64,000 bases of DNA, from NCBI RefSeq assembly GCF_000022085.1, contig NC_011894.1, positions 4,145,001-4,209,000 of the forward strand. Reading direction: 5' to 3'. The position numbers and the translations under genes are program-made. The number at the start of each line of letters is the position of its first letter. Position 1 is the first letter of the stretch. Positions 63,751-64,000 of this stretch are shown here, piece by piece. This stretch comes from Methylobacterium nodulans ORS 2060. GTDB taxonomy: Bacteria > Pseudomonadota > Alphaproteobacteria > Rhizobiales > Beijerinckiaceae. Below the pieces are notes generated by a model, which had not been told where the DNA came from, did not search any database, and was given only the letters and a program-made list of their open reading frames with translations.

Positions 63751-64000
63751 ATGAACCTCTCGGCCCCCTTCATTCTGCGGCCGGTCGCGACGACGCTGCT
63801 CACCCTCGGCGTCCTGCTCGCGGGCCTGTTCGCCTTCGTGCGGCTGCCCGTGGCGCCCCTGCCGCAGGTCGATTTCCCGACGATCCTCGTCCAGGCCCAG
63901 ATGGCGGGGGCCAGCCCCGAGACCATGGCGGCGACCGTCGCCGCGCCCCTCGAACGGCGCCTCGGCCAGATCGCCGATGTCGACCAGATGACCTCGACGA
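63751..64000 (+). CDS. RND multidrug efflux permease, MdtC-like (3' end cut by window edge)
   Basis: The first 83 residues are visible ([20 protein letters not shown]..., then [20 protein letters not shown]). They parallel the N-terminus of the upstream pump and match the MdtC position. It starts 49 bases after the MdtB-like gene. Confidence 0.9.
   Translation, partial: MNLSAPFILRPVATTLLTLGVLLAGLFAFVRLPVAPLPQVDFPTILVQAQMAGASPETMAATVAAPLERRLGQIADVDQMTST

Overview
The window is high-GC DNA (about 70% by eye) from an alphaproteobacterium of the order Rhizobiales. A 14-gene nuoA-N operon is followed by birA, the ribonuclease J gene, a methylmalonyl-CoA epimerase gene, a DUF1467 gene, a short-form proS, lolC/E and lolD. 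That order and the protein sequences fit Methylobacterium or a close relative. The genus is an inference from remembered synteny, not a search.

Positions 1 to about 30,850 are the right-hand part of a lambdoid-type, HK97-like prophage. Its integrase lies next to the 3' end of a tRNA-Val gene, the probable attachment site. The other prophage end, with tail and lysis genes, lies outside the window. A CI/C2-type S24 repressor at 17119-17889 separates two lytic transcription units. The leftward unit (17,013 down to 1) carries a Cro-like candidate, small genes, a VRR-NUC nuclease, a DNA methyltransferase, a Dda-like helicase, a Prim-Pol/DUF927 primase-helicase, a zinc-less MucR-like regulator, a NusG-like protein, an intrinsic terminator, then HNH, terminases, a fused protease-capsid and portal. 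The rightward unit (18,338 to 30,745) carries many small genes, a RecT-like annealing protein, an ASCH protein, a frame-disrupted Dam-type methylase, a deoxyribosyltransferase-like protein, excisionase and integrase. Five related 16-bp operator-like palindromes lie in the two promoter regions, three beside the repressor and two at the rightward promoter.

Four opposite-strand genes (24.1, 25.4, 26.1 and 27.9 kb) sit inside the rightward unit. Three encode predicted membrane proteins and two look visibly richer in A+T. They resemble morons, that is, accessory genes expressed from the prophage. They are the best candidates here for lysogen-protection functions, with no family recognised.

From 30,852 on the DNA is chromosomal: tRNA-Val, two near-identical tRNA-Asp genes, a CAP-domain lipoprotein, complex I, the housekeeping genes above, a YejE-type permease standing alone, a DUF4112 protein, a PLP aminotransferase, and an MdtABC-like RND efflux operon running off the right edge. 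A family of CCCCTCTCCC-type inverted repeats occurs between chromosomal genes and once inside the prophage.
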